Assembly: GCA_021771185.1 (NCBI GenBank)
Contig: JAETPN010000013.1
Span: forward strand, 1 to 37,971
Source: Bacillota bacterium
GTDB taxonomy: Bacteria > Bacillota_I > Bacilli_A > RF39 > UBA660
Direction: 5' to 3'
DNA: 37,971 nucleotides
The notes beneath the pieces were generated by a model. That model was not told the DNA's origin and did not search any database. It saw nothing but the letters and a program-made list of their open reading frames with translations. Within the stretch, counting starts at the first letter, position 1, and each line of letters starts with the position of its first letter. The position numbers were made by a program, and so were the translations under genes. Below are positions 24,274 to 32,870 of the stretch, piece by piece.

Positions 24274-25337
24274 TCCGTTAAAATTACGGATAAAGTTTTT
24301 TCTTTTCCATCACGTAATACAGTGATTTTAATAGTATCTCCAACATTATGTTTATAAAGTTTATGTCTAAACTCTGCGGTATTGTCTACTTCTTCATCTG
24401 ATACTTTAATAATGATATCTCCTTTTTGAATACCAGCTTTCGCTGCTGGACCATTATCTGTAACTGTAATAACTGCAATTCCTGAAGTAATATCCTTATT
24501 ATTTAAAGTAATTCCATATCGATATAAAGCATAGGTATTACTAACATCAAGCATCTCTAAACCGACCATTGGTCGAACTATTTTTTCACCTTTTTCTAAT
24601 TTATCAACGGAAGTCATAACAATCTCAATTGGAATAGCAAATCCCATGCCTTCAATTTCATCCTCTACTAATTTAAGTGAATTAACACCAATAACTTCAC
24701 CATTGACATTACATAAAGGTCCACCACTGTTTCCAGGATTAATTGCAGCATCTGTTTGAAGAACATCCATTACACTATTTGAAGTCGTTACAGTTCGGTT
24801 ATTTCCTGATAAAATTCCTTTCGTAACCGTTCCCATATAATCACTACCTAAAGGAGATCCAACCGTAAATAAAGTATCTCCTAAAGATAATTTACTACTA
24901 TCTCCAATTGTTGCGACTAAACTGACTGCTTTGGCATCAATTGATAATACTGCAATATCTGAATACTCATCACTACCTAATACTTTCGCATCCACGGTAT
25001 TACCATCAATTGTTGTAATTTTTACAGAAGTTGCTTGATCAATAACATGATGATTTGTAATAACATAACCATATTTATTGTCTTTTTTATAAGCAAAGCC
25101 TGTTCCAGTAGAAATCTTTTGATTATCACGATAAGACTCAACGACATAGACTGCATTATAAATTTTATCAATAGAATCTTTAATCGTGTTTGTTTCGGTT
25201 ACTGTGATATTTTTTTTCGTTGTTGGTTCCATCACATTTTCTGTTGTTGGAACATAGCGTAAACAAAGAATGGTACCCATAATTCCAACAAATAAAGCAC
25301 ATACAACTGATAATATATAAGTTGCTTTTTGTTTCAT
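24258..25337 (-). CDS. htrA: HtrA/DegP-type membrane serine protease
   Basis: 359 residues. A single N-terminal membrane helix (6-27) places the protease outside. The trypsin-like domain has the full triad: H97 in TNHHVID, D127 in YSDIAVL and S204 in NPGNSGGPL. A PDZ domain follows (about 255-355, GPAAKAGIQKGDIIIKVSDEEV). HtrA proteases degrade misfolded exported proteins and often act in stress response or sporulation. ATG 25337 follows AGGAGGAATT. The ORF begins only 8 bp after the stop of the Abi_2 gene, so the two are in one operon. Only one PDZ domain is present, as usual in Bacillota. Confidence 0.95.
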   Translation of the reverse strand: MKQKATYILSVVCALFVGIMGTILCLRYVPTTENVMEPTTKKNITVTETNTIKDSIDKIYNAVYVVESYRDNQKISTGTGFAYKKDNKYGYVITNHHVIDQATSVKITTIDGNTVDAKVLGSDEYSDIAVLSIDAKAVSLVATIGDSSKLSLGDTLFTVGSPLGSDYMGTVTKGILSGNNRTVTTSNSVMDVLQTDAAINPGNSGGPLCNVNGEVIGVNSLKLVEDEIEGMGFAIPIEIVMTSVDKLEKGEKIVRPMVGLEMLDVSNTYALYRYGITLNNKDITSGIAVITVTDNGPAAKAGIQKGDIIIKVSDEEVDNTAEFRHKLYKHNVGDTIKITVLRDGKEKTLSVILTEKTGN

Positions 25338-25345
25338 AATTCCTC

Positions 25346-26278
25346 CTAATCCATATCGATAATATCTCGCCAATTCTCAGGAAATCCAATACGATTTAAT
25401 ATACTAATAAGTGGCACTACATTAATACGACCCTCTAGAATATCAATTTCATATCCAATTTCATATGCAAATTCACGAAATTCCTCTGACGTTAACAATT
25501 GTTTTAGCATAATTACAACTGAAAACAAGTCATTTTTTCCAAAAATATATTCCTCATCTGTTTTATCAATATTTAAATATTGATGATACTTACAATCAGG
25601 AATTGGTCTTTGTGTACGGTGATCATATAACACTTCTTCATGTGCGCATACATTTCTTAAGTTAGCAAGTAAAGATAAATAAATTGATAAGGTTTCTTCA
25701 TTTAGATGATAGATCTCTGAAATAGCATCTCGATCCTCTTTTTTTAGTATATTAAATAATTCTGAAACAATACCAAACGATAACACTTTTACTAAAATCC
25801 ACATAGGAATATATCCATAATTACTTAAATAATGCATCGTTGCCGCATGTTGTTTTCCATTGACACGAATTTGGCGTTTTGTTTTATCTAAAATATCTCT
25901 CACTTGTCTACTTTTCATTGGATCTCTCGTAAAATTTTTCGGATTCAAATAATCTTTTTCTTTAAATCCATACTTTTTAGACATTTGATAACTGATAATC
26001 GATTTAATATTATTTTCTACGATTAGGATATATTTAAACATAATATTACGAATCATTCGATCAAACACAAACATACCATATAATTCTTCAAATGTCGTTC
26101 CTTTAATAAAACGATCTTTATCATTATGCCTCATAAAAAGATGACGATATCCAGCTACAAAGAAATAATTTTCACGAAATAAAATTTCTTTCGCATAATC
26201 CACATCATGAATAATTAATCCTTTATTTTGTAAAATTTCAATTTGTTCATCTAAAGTTTTGAAAATCTTCTCTTTCAT
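25346..26278 (-). CDS. Abi_2 (AbiD/AbiF-like) family protein with HEPN motif
   Basis: 310 residues, alpha-helical. Abi_2 features are ENYFFVAGYRHLFMRHNDKD, FEELYGMFVFDRMIRNIM and LLANLRNVCAHEEVLYDHR. The last contains the HEPN RNase motif R-x4-H (R208, H213). Abi_2 proteins abort phage infection in lactococci, and the AbiF type has been linked to RNA-guided Cas13 ancestry with a nearby noncoding RNA. Here only about 110 bp separate it from the previous gene, with a terminator, a hairpin and a promoter, so room for such an RNA is slight. ATG 26278 follows AGGTGAT. Co-transcription with htrA is unusual for a solitary toxin. Confidence 0.88.
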   Translation of the reverse strand: MKEKIFKTLDEQIEILQNKGLIIHDVDYAKEILFRENYFFVAGYRHLFMRHNDKDRFIKGTTFEELYGMFVFDRMIRNIMFKYILIVENNIKSIISYQMSKKYGFKEKDYLNPKNFTRDPMKSRQVRDILDKTKRQIRVNGKQHAATMHYLSNYGYIPMWILVKVLSFGIVSELFNILKKEDRDAISEIYHLNEETLSIYLSLLANLRNVCAHEEVLYDHRTQRPIPDCKYHQYLNIDKTDEEYIFGKNDLFSVVIMLKQLLTSEEFREFAYEIGYEIDILEGRINVVPLISILNRIGFPENWRDIIDMD

Positions 26279-26314
26279 ACAATCACCTACTATATTAATA
26301 GTATAACATAAATT

Positions 26315-26345
26315 CACCTAACTTTCCTTTACAATATAAAAGAAA
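26315..26345 (-). other. hairpin in the abi/htrA leader region
   Basis: AACTTTC and GAAAGTT (approximately 26319-26348) form a 7-bp stem, lying between the upstream terminator and the TATACT -10 box of the Abi_2 gene. It may be a small operator or part of an RNA; role not known. Confidence 0.3.
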
Positions 26346-26362
26346 GTTATGGCAAATTTGTG

Positions 26363-26390
26363 AAAAAAAAAAGATATTTTTCAATATCTT
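26363..26390 (-). terminator. terminator of the DUF5684 gene
   Basis: AAGATATT (26371-26378) and AATATCTT (26383-26390) with a 4-nt loop, then a ten-U run. Confidence 0.85.
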
Positions 26391-26814
26391 ATAAATTTTC
26401 GGGTTGATAATCCGCATTTCCAAAAGCTAGAATTGGATAAAAAACAATAGGTAATAAGGTTAATCCGACTACAAATGCTGGTTCTTTACCAAAAGCTTTC
26501 GCAAGATTCAAGTTTGCATACACAAATAATCCAAAGGTAACAATACTCGCAAGTTGAGCAAGGATTCCACCAAGGAAAAGAGAAACTAAAGCCGCTACTA
26601 AATAGATTACAAAGCATTGTTGCATATTTAACATTTCATATAAAATATAAGTGCTGTAGTATGGAATTAAGGCTGCCCATCCTGGTTTTCCTGCCTTTTC
26701 AAAAATCTTCCACTTAGATACAACCATAAGCACTGTACATATCAAAGCAAATAATAATACAACAAGAATAAATCCACCGAAAATAGCGAGTAATCCTGTT
26801 TCATAATTTGTCAT
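26389..26814 (-). CDS. DUF5684-type small membrane protein
   Basis: 141 residues with three or four membrane segments. WKIFEKAGKPGWAALIPYYSTYILYEML is the family signature (here split as WKIFEKAGKPGWAALIP and YYSTYILYEML), followed by a second pair of helices and KAFGKEPAF. No function is established for this family, but it is widespread in gut Bacillota and often sits beside a signal peptidase or envelope gene. The ribosome binding site is AAGGAGTGATT. It has its own promoter overlapping the cwlD stop codon. Confidence 0.8.
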   Translation of the reverse strand: MTNYETGLLAIFGGFILVVLLFALICTVLMVVSKWKIFEKAGKPGWAALIPYYSTYILYEMLNMQQCFVIYLVAALVSLFLGGILAQLASIVTFGLFVYANLNLAKAFGKEPAFVVGLTLLPIVFYPILAFGNADYQPENL

Positions 26815-26835
26815 CTAATCACTCCTTCTATTATT

Positions 26836-26864
26836 AATATATAGGTTAATTTAAAATCTGTCAA
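26836..26864 (-). promoter_or_regulatory. promoter of the DUF5684 gene
   Basis: TTGACA (26859-26864), 17-bp spacer, TATATT (26836-26841). The -35 box contains the stop codon of cwlD. Confidence 0.8.
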
Positions 26865-27520
26865 TTAAAATAGATTAAAACACCATCTTTTACAGTATTC
26901 ACAACCTTTGCCTGATAATCCTTTGTCTGTAATAAATAGCGTTCATTCGGATTAGATAAAAACCCTAATTCTAATAAAACTCCTGGTCTCGTAATTCTTT
27001 TTTGTAAATACAGATCGTTACTCTTTTTATATTCTCTTTTTGAATATAACTTTTCTTTAAATTGTTTCTGCATAATTTGGGCAATTTTTTCATTTTGTTT
27101 ATTATTTGTATTATAAAACACTTGAGCACCTTTCCAGCTACTAGAGGTTTCTGCATTTAAATGGATAGACAAAAACAAATCACATTTTGACTTATTAATA
27201 ATATTACTTCTTCTAGATAAATCACTACGTTTTCTATTAATGGTATTAGGTACAGATAAATCATAATCATCATATCTTGTTAAATAAACAGTCGCACCTA
27301 AATCAGATAAAATTTTTCCTAACTGTTTACTAATTTCTAAATTAATTTTCTTTTCTTTTACTTCTTTGTACATTGCGCCTGGATCATTACCTCCATGTCC
27401 TGGATCAATGTAAATGACTTTACCATATAACGGTAAGCTTCGTTCTTTGGCATATCCAAATTCAAAACCACTAATACATACGAGCAAGAGTAAAAGTACC
27501 ATAATTTTATATTTCCACAT
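26861..27520 (-). CDS. cwlD: N-acetylmuramoyl-L-alanine amidase, CwlD-like
   Basis: 219 residues (CwlD is near 237). An N-terminal hydrophobic segment (5-22) exports it. The Amidase_3 domain has IDPGHGGNDPGA with zinc ligand H42, KEKK with the zinc glutamate E56, SIHLN, and LLELGFLSN with the catalytic Glu. SSWKGAQVFYN and LSRRSNIINK are typical of CwlD rather than vegetative amidases. CwlD removes peptides from cortex muramic acid, the first step to muramic-delta-lactam that PdaA completes and CwlJ recognises. The start ATG 27520 follows AGGTGA by 5 nt; the GTG nine bases upstream is inside the site. Confidence 0.9.
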   Translation of the reverse strand: MWKYKIMVLLLLLVCISGFEFGYAKERSLPLYGKVIYIDPGHGGNDPGAMYKEVKEKKINLEISKQLGKILSDLGATVYLTRYDDYDLSVPNTINRKRSDLSRRSNIINKSKCDLFLSIHLNAETSSSWKGAQVFYNTNNKQNEKIAQIMQKQFKEKLYSKREYKKSNDLYLQKRITRPGVLLELGFLSNPNERYLLQTKDYQAKVVNTVKDGVLIYFN

Positions 27521-27652
27521 AATTTTCACCTACTTAAGTATATGTCTTTTCTTAAAGAGCATTATCTTTATCTCATCATTTTTTATTTATTTATTGGTTG
27601 AATCAATCGTATTACTAATATAAAAGAACTTTTTAAAACCTATATTTTTTGA

Positions 27653-27658
27653 TATAAT
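27653..27658 (+). promoter_or_regulatory. -10 box upstream of the 28 kb membrane protein
   Basis: TATAAT 22 bp before ATG 27680. The -35 is not obvious. Confidence 0.45.
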
Positions 27659-27679
27659 ACAACCAGAAAGGAAAGGATT

Positions 27680-28525
27680 ATGAAAACATTTAAAAAAATA
27701 ATTCGTGGCATATTAACAACTCTTTTAATAGTGTGTATGAGTCTTTTATTTTTAACAACACATCTAGAAAATATGTTAGGGTCCATCATCATAGAAACCA
27801 TGAAAGAAGAAATTTCATCACCACTTACAACACTTTTAAAAGATCAAAAGATTATTGATTCAAGTATTAATAATGAAGAAATCACTAATATTTTATTTAA
27901 AGATGAACAAATGAATACCCTTTATCATGAATACTTGGATACCATCCTCCACAGTATTACAACAGAAGAGGACTTAGAAAACTTAGACTTTGGTACGGAT
28001 CTTTCGAGTCTCATTAAAAGTCATCAAAAAGAACTACAAGAAAAACTAAAAGTTACAATTACCGATGAACAAATTGAAACATTTGAGAAAAAAGTGAATG
28101 AATCTCCAGTTATTAAGAAAAAAATAACAGATACGGTAAAAAGTATGAAAAATCAATTATCCGATGAAGAAAAAGAACTATTAACTATTTATCGTTTTGC
28201 TATTTCTACAAAATGTAGTTTTATTCTAATTGGATTTATCATCCTTTTGGTTTTCCTTATTGCAATTCTTTATCCATCACTTTACCATTGGTTATTTAAT
28301 GTTGCACTTGCTTTAACAATCACAAGTGTATTAAACTTTATTTTTATTCCTGCTTCAAAAAGTATCCTTGATTTTTATGTTCAAGAAAATTTAAATATTT
28401 TAATGGAAGTTGGAATCAGAGAAACTATGATGCACACCACTTGGATGTTTATTACTAGTATCCTCTTATTTGCTTTATACTACATCATTCGTTATTTTAT
28501 AAAAAAGAACCATGAAACTAATTAA
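27680..28525 (+). CDS. hypothetical four-helix membrane protein
   Basis: 281 residues, not recognised. A first membrane helix at about 8-28 is followed by an extracellular or cytoplasmic soluble stretch (30-170), highly charged and helical (LQEKLKVTITDEQIETFEKK), and then three hydrophobic segments at about 178-200, 205-228 and 252-274, ending in a basic tail. No catalytic motif is visible. The ribosome binding site is GGAAAGG. It is monocistronic and converges on the RluA-type gene. A TM-soluble-TM3 plan like this appears in several uncharacterised Bacillota proteins; no role can be named. Confidence 0.75.
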   Translation: MKTFKKIIRGILTTLLIVCMSLLFLTTHLENMLGSIIIETMKEEISSPLTTLLKDQKIIDSSINNEEITNILFKDEQMNTLYHEYLDTILHSITTEEDLENLDFGTDLSSLIKSHQKELQEKLKVTITDEQIETFEKKVNESPVIKKKITDTVKSMKNQLSDEEKELLTIYRFAISTKCSFILIGFIILLVFLIAILYPSLYHWLFNVALALTITSVLNFIFIPASKSILDFYVQENLNILMEVGIRETMMHTTWMFITSILLFALYYIIRYFIKKNHETN

Positions 28526-28545
28526 ACCAGTTCCATGGTTTTCTT
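28508..28545. terminator. bidirectional terminator
   Basis: AACCATG (28508-28514) and CATGGTT (28534-28540) with an inner AAACT/AGTT extension, flanked by A and T runs. It serves both converging genes. Confidence 0.7.
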
Positions 28546-29174
28546 TTTGGCAAATCTAAGTTAAATGTTATATATTCTTTGGTAATGGGATGGTAAAAAC
28601 CTAGTGAGCTGGCAAACAAGGCAATTTGTTCACCAACTTTGGCTTCTTTGTTGTATCGTTGGTCCCCATATAAAGCATGTCCTCTACTAGAAAATTGAAC
28701 TCGAATTTGATGACTTCTTCCAGTGTTCAAATGAATTCGAACTAAACTGACATTTTTTTCTGGATGATAAGAAAGAAGTTCATAATCTAGGCTAGAATCT
28801 TTTCCACGGGAATCAACAGTAACGATATTGGTCTTTGTATTTTTTAACAACTTATCTTCAAAATGACCAGTTTTTTCTACTTTACCTAAAACAACTGCAT
28901 GATACACTTTATGTAATTTATGTGTTCTTACTTGTTCACTTAATCTACTTGCAGCTTTACTTGTTTTAGCAAATACCATAATACCCCCTGTTACGCGATC
29001 TAAGCGATGTACAAGCCCTAGATATACATTTCCTGGTTTATGATATTTTTCCTTCAAATAAGACTTTAAAATAGTCAATAAATCAGTATCCTTTGTATTA
29101 TCAGATTGAACTAACATATTTATAGGCTTTTCTACGACTAAAAGATGATTATCTTCATAAATAATATTAATCAT
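28518..29174 (-). CDS. RluA-family pseudouridine synthase (second copy)
   Basis: 218 residues, catalytic domain only. The catalytic aspartate is in GLVHRLDRVTGGIMVF, and HLNTGRSHQIRVQFSSRGH is the conserved base-binding segment. The start ATG 29174 follows GGGAAAG and overlaps the end of the methyltransferase gene by 8 bp, so translation is coupled. The partner is also an RNA-modifying enzyme. Compared with the copy at 13.9 kb, this one keeps VVEKPINMLVQS near its N-terminus and lacks the lysine-rich insertion. The exact uridine target (rRNA or tRNA) is not predictable. Confidence 0.92.
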   Translation of the reverse strand: MINIIYEDNHLLVVEKPINMLVQSDNTKDTDLLTILKSYLKEKYHKPGNVYLGLVHRLDRVTGGIMVFAKTSKAASRLSEQVRTHKLHKVYHAVVLGKVEKTGHFEDKLLKNTKTNIVTVDSRGKDSSLDYELLSYHPEKNVSLVRIHLNTGRSHQIRVQFSSRGHALYGDQRYNKEAKVGEQIALFASSLGFYHPITKEYITFNLDLPKRKPWNWFN

Positions 29175-30042
29175 TACTTTCCCATCTTCCATAAATACCA
29201 CATGGTAAAACTAAATTATTTTTCGTAATTGGAAGACCTACTTCACCAGAGGCTATTTTACCATGAGGATACATACGTAATAATGTTGTTTTTAAAATAT
29301 TTTCTAAAACTGTACTAGAAATACCTGTGGTATAAGAGTTAATTAAAAAGAATAATGGTTCCTTACTAATAATCTTTGTACAAGCTTCGATCAACTTATA
29401 AATATTATCCTCAAATTTCCAAACCTCTCCATTAGGACCTCTTCCATAACTTGGCGGATCCATAATAATGGCATCGTATGTATGTCCTCTTCTTGCTTCT
29501 CTTTCAACAAATTTCAAACAATCATCTACAATAAAACGGATACGATGGCCTTCTAGATGTGATAACATCATATTTTCTTTTGCCCATCCAATCATTCCTT
29601 TAGAAGCATCTACATGAACAACTTCAACAGCTCCAGCTGCACTACAAGCCATCGTAGCCCCTCCTGTGTAAGCAAATAAATTTAACACCTTAATTGGACG
29701 ATTGGCTTTTCTAATTTTATCCATCATATAATCCCAATTTGTTGCCTGTTCTGGAAAAAGACCTGTATGTTTAAAATTCGTTGGACTTACTTTAAATGTT
29801 AATTCTTTATAATTGATTGTCCAGTGATCAGGAAGTTTCTTATAAAATTTCCATTCTCCTCCACCTTTACTACTTCTAAAATAGTGTCCATCTAATTTTT
29901 TCCATGAAGCATCATAATCTTCCACTAACCAAATTGCTTGTGGATCAGGTCTTCGTAAAATCACTTCTCCCCAGCGTTCTAACTTTTCACCATTTCCAGC
30001 ATCTAGACATTCATAATCTTTCCATTCATTACTAACACGCAT
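29167..30042 (-). CDS. SAM-dependent RNA methyltransferase (RlmI/RlmK-like)
   Basis: 291 residues of the PF10672-type methyltransferase family. The SAM-binding motif is VLNLFAYTGGATMACSAAGA, followed by VVHVDASKGMIGWAKEN and the catalytic/adenine motif MDPPSYGRG. These are shared with RlmI, RlmK and related 23S rRNA methyltransferases that modify cytosines or guanines. The N-terminal PUA domain of RlmI is absent; instead a beta-rich region (residues 1-90) with WGEVILRRPDPQ is present. It is first in an operon with the pseudouridine synthase. The ribosome binding site is AGGTGAAAG. Confidence 0.9.
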   Translation of the reverse strand: MRVSNEWKDYECLDAGNGEKLERWGEVILRRPDPQAIWLVEDYDASWKKLDGHYFRSSKGGGEWKFYKKLPDHWTINYKELTFKVSPTNFKHTGLFPEQATNWDYMMDKIRKANRPIKVLNLFAYTGGATMACSAAGAVEVVHVDASKGMIGWAKENMMLSHLEGHRIRFIVDDCLKFVEREARRGHTYDAIIMDPPSYGRGPNGEVWKFEDNIYKLIEACTKIISKEPLFFLINSYTTGISSTVLENILKTTLLRMYPHGKIASGEVGLPITKNNLVLPCGIYGRWESND

Positions 30043-30064
30043 TCTTTCACCTCAAATCATATTT

Positions 30065-30093
30065 ATTATAACATTACTGTCTCATTATGTAAA
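30065..30093 (-). promoter_or_regulatory. promoter of the methyltransferase operon
   Basis: TTTACA (30088-30093), 17-bp spacer, TATAAT (30065-30070), 23 bp before ATG 30042. Confidence 0.75.
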
Positions 30094-30318
30094 AGAAAAG
30101 ATTTAACAAATAAATTCTAATCTTTATTTTAACGATTTATCAAAACCGTTTATTTTATGACAGGTTTAAAATCTTTCTTTAAAATTGTACTTTATCATAT
30201 CCAAAAATTTACCTACTGGGTATGGTATTGAGGTTGGTTATACCACCTATTTTTTCTATTCATGGATTTTTTTCTTTAAAACATATATTACTAGATATAT
30301 TAAACCGTTTGTTTTTTA
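30094..30318. other. gene-free stretch before the surface protein
   Basis: No ORF or RNA of confidence. Two similar stretches AAACCGTTTATTTTAT (near 30143) and AAACCGTTTGTTTTTTAT (near 30303) and a small hairpin TGGTAT/ATACCA near 30206-30229 are visible; their role is unclear. Confidence 0.3.
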
Positions 30319-30347
30319 TTGCGAAATTACATAAAAAATGATATATT
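30319..30347 (+). promoter_or_regulatory. promoter of the surface protein gene
   Basis: TTGCGA (30319-30324), 17-bp spacer, TATATT (30342-30347), within a very AT-rich stretch. Confidence 0.65.
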
Positions 30348-30412
30348 ATATATATAATATAGAGTCTTATATTAACTAAGTAAAACATTTAAAAAGGAAG
30401 GGATTAACAACT

Positions 30413-30472
30413 ATGCTCACAACTGTTATGTTTGCAATAAACAAACAAGAGGGAAAGAAGGTAAAGACATGA
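30413..30472 (+). CDS. 19-codon leader ORF overlapping the surface protein start
   Basis: ATG at 30413 opens MLTTVMFAINKQEGKKVKT, and its stop TGA (30470-30472) overlaps the ATG of the surface protein gene (30469-30471) in a classic ATGA junction. It is preceded by AAGGAAGGG, a good ribosome binding site, about 10 nt upstream. The surface gene also has its own GAAGG. The peptide has no signal or known motif. Likely role: coupling or tuning translation of the downstream gene. No experimental proof. Confidence 0.5.
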   Translation: MLTTVMFAINKQEGKKVKT

Positions 30473-32226
30473 AAAAGACGCGAAATACAAAAAGGAAACT
30501 AAGGACAGTACTGTTAGCTACGACAATAACATTAACTGCATTTTCACAATGCTGTACAACAGCTCATGCAGCTTTACTACCAACCGCAAATCAGTTTGCG
30601 ACTAAACTCAATTTAGGCAATTTTGATACTGCACATTCAACTACATCGGCAAAGATTTATTTTGGAAATAGCGGAGATAATAGACAAAAATGGTGGATTG
30701 TTGGAGATCAAAATAAAGATGGTTTAATATTATTTGCAGACGAACCATTAATGAGAAATGTAGTGTTTGACAGCAGTAGAAATAAAAGACAATATGAGGG
30801 AAAAAAGGTAAATGCTAATCATTGGGGAGCTAGTGAAATCAGAAAAATGTTGAAGGAATTGGAAACAAATACTTCCTATTTTTCAAAAGCTGAGCAAAAA
30901 TTGATGAATGAGACAACAATCTATACAGATGATACACTGAATAACAGTGTGTATTCTACAACCGATAAGTTATATCTTGCCTATGGTGATATGGAAAATA
31001 ATGATGGGTTTCTCAAAGTTGGAAAAAACACTGAGGATAATATAAACAGCGGTCTACGCATAACTGGTAAATTTTGGGGGGCTGGTACCATGGAATGGGC
31101 TTGGCTCCGTGCACCTGGAAAAAATGTTGATTTCGGTGTACTATGTGCCATTCGATATAACACCATAACTCAATCTTTTGTTAACAGTACAGCGGATATA
31201 TACAATGGTTACATTGTAAAACCTGCTTTTGAACTGAATATGTCATCTGTCATCTTCGCATCAGCTGCACCAGCAGTCTCAACAGAGGGAAAATTGAAAT
31301 TACAGAATGTGACTGGAGATGGAGCATTTACATTGCGATACAGTACAAATACAATTGGTTCTGCTCTTATTTCTTACGATAAAACAAAAGTTAAATTAAC
31401 AAATGTTCCAGCAAATACTTATTTAGTAGTACAAAATAGGGATGGAGCATGGGCAAAGACTGTTGCTGGAACAACCTCTATCTTAGCACAGGATATGGGG
31501 CTAGATAATTTTGAAAATTGTAAAGTATGGTTGGAAACAACAGATTTCGCTGAAAGAAAAACATATGCAACATTAGCAACATCCGCTAAAGCTCCACAAA
31601 AGTATTCGGTAAAAGTGACAGGAAATACAAGTTTAAATATTACTTCTAACAACGAAACTCAAAAGGTAACAGAAGATACTGAAATTCAAGAAATTACATT
31701 TGAACCTGTACAAGATTATTACTTTCCAGAGAATTATATAGACAGCATTCAAGGATTAACCAATGGATTATTTATTAAAAAAACAAAAAATGGATTTACG
31801 ATTTTTGGTACACCAACTGCTGATATAAATATCATACTTCCAGAAGCAACCGTGATACCAAAAATACCTGATCCAATCATTCCTACCGAAAATCCGGATA
31901 AAATAGAAAATATCCATACCGAAACAAAATACGTTTCTAAAAGAGTAAACGGCTATCATGTACAACAAAATCCTAGTGTTGAAGTATCAAAAGAAAATAC
32001 TGATTCTCAGGACATTGTCAGTAAACCGGAAAAAGGTGAAAGCGTAAAAACAGAGGTTAAATCAGATCATAAAACAGGTAATAAAACGGATATTAAAACA
32101 GGCATTAAATCAAAGAGCCTTTTACGAGGAATAACTGTTGTACTATCAACACTTGGATTTATCATTATCATTATTATCGGTAAGAAACGTAAAGACACAG
32201 AAAACACGGATGAATTAAGAAATTAA
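30469..32226 (+). CDS. secreted surface protein with DUF6273-like domain and C-terminal membrane anchor
   Basis: 585 residues. A signal peptide (1-34, cut after AHA) leads to a mature protein starting ALLPTAN. Residues 55-260 contain KWWIVGDQNKDGLILFAD, EIRKMLKELETN, YFSKAEQKLM and WAWLRAPG, matching DUF6273-type domains that are found in surface proteins of Erysipelotrichia and Clostridia. Residues 260-480 are beta-rich (probably two Ig-like or MucBP-like repeats), 480-550 is Thr/Lys-rich stalk (KTGNKTDIKTGIK). A membrane helix (about 552-573) and KKRK tail end it. No LPxTG motif is seen, so it is held by the helix and not by sortase. Function is not known. Codon choice looks more balanced than its neighbours, a hint of transfer. 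Confidence 0.8.
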   Translation: MKKTRNTKRKLRTVLLATTITLTAFSQCCTTAHAALLPTANQFATKLNLGNFDTAHSTTSAKIYFGNSGDNRQKWWIVGDQNKDGLILFADEPLMRNVVFDSSRNKRQYEGKKVNANHWGASEIRKMLKELETNTSYFSKAEQKLMNETTIYTDDTLNNSVYSTTDKLYLAYGDMENNDGFLKVGKNTEDNINSGLRITGKFWGAGTMEWAWLRAPGKNVDFGVLCAIRYNTITQSFVNSTADIYNGYIVKPAFELNMSSVIFASAAPAVSTEGKLKLQNVTGDGAFTLRYSTNTIGSALISYDKTKVKLTNVPANTYLVVQNRDGAWAKTVAGTTSILAQDMGLDNFENCKVWLETTDFAERKTYATLATSAKAPQKYSVKVTGNTSLNITSNNETQKVTEDTEIQEITFEPVQDYYFPENYIDSIQGLTNGLFIKKTKNGFTIFGTPTADINIILPEATVIPKIPDPIIPTENPDKIENIHTETKYVSKRVNGYHVQQNPSVEVSKENTDSQDIVSKPEKGESVKTEVKSDHKTGNKTDIKTGIKSKSLLRGITVVLSTLGFIIIIIIGKKRKDTENTDELRN

Positions 32227-32302
32227 ATGAGTGATAAAATTCATTCTAAATCAACAAGGCACACTTATAAATTACTACTTACAACTACATGTACTATTTC
32301 AT

Positions 32303-32342
32303 TAGCTCGTACAAAATTCACATTTTGTATGGGCTTTTTTAT
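32303..32342 (+). terminator. terminator of the surface protein gene
   Basis: AGCTCGTACAAAA pairs with TTTTGTATGGGCT (G-U pairs included, 32304-32335), followed by a T8 run. The gap 32227-32442 holds nothing else. Confidence 0.75.
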
Positions 32343-32401
32343 TCTAAAAAGATAAGCACAAATTACATTATATCTTATATATTATTTAGAAAAAATTTCA
32401 A

Positions 32402-32432
32402 ACAAAAAAAAGTTCGAACCATTCGAACTTTG
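32402..32432 (-). terminator. terminator of the rplM-rpsI operon
   Basis: AAAGTTCGAA (32409-32418) and TTCGAACTTT (32422-32431), a 10-bp stem, then U8 on the minus strand. Confidence 0.85.
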
Positions 32433-32442
32433 TAATATTCTC

Positions 32443-32859
32443 TTAACGTTTTGAGAATTGTGGTGCACGACGTGCAGCTTTTAAACCTGGTTTTTTACGT
32501 TCTTTCGCTCTTGGATCACGTGTAACAAAACCAGCCTTTTTTAAGATCGCACGGAATGAACCTTCACTTCCAGCATTATCTTTATCATATTCAAGTAAAG
32601 CTCTTGTAATTCCTAAACGAATAGCTCCAGTTTGTCCAGTGAATCCACCACCGTTAACTTTAGCTTCAATATCAAATGTTTCTTCTGTACTTGTAGCAAC
32701 AAGTGGTTGCATTAAATCCATAACATTTGTTTCATAAGGGAAGAATTCTCTTACATCTACACCATTAACAGTAATTTTCCCTTTACCTGGAGTCATAGTT
32801 ACACGAGCAACAGATGATTTTCTTCTACCAGTTCCTGTAAATTTTCTAGTTTCTGCCAT
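32443..32859 (-). CDS. rpsI: ribosomal protein S9
   Basis: 138 residues (usual about 130). It is a component of the 30S head near the P-site. The N-terminal [12 protein letters not shown], the [15 protein letters not shown] core and the basic C-terminal tail ending RRAPQFSKR (the Lys-Arg end touches the P-site tRNA) are all in place. It follows rplM by 11 bp in the invariant rplM-rpsI operon. A terminator follows directly. Confidence 0.98.
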   Translation of the reverse strand: MAETRKFTGTGRRKSSVARVTMTPGKGKITVNGVDVREFFPYETNVMDLMQPLVATSTEETFDIEAKVNGGGFTGQTGAIRLGITRALLEYDKDNAGSEGSFRAILKKAGFVTRDPRAKERKKPGLKAARRAPQFSKR

Positions 32860-32870
32860 AGTTCTCCTCC

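Noticed and set aside
26279..26388. AbiF-type guide-like noncoding RNA upstream of the Abi_2 gene
   Set aside because: The gap contains a terminator, a 7-bp hairpin and a promoter; there is no room for an extended RNA.
31900..32226. Sortase signal in the surface protein
   Set aside because: The C-terminus has a membrane helix and basic tail but no LPxTG-like motif.
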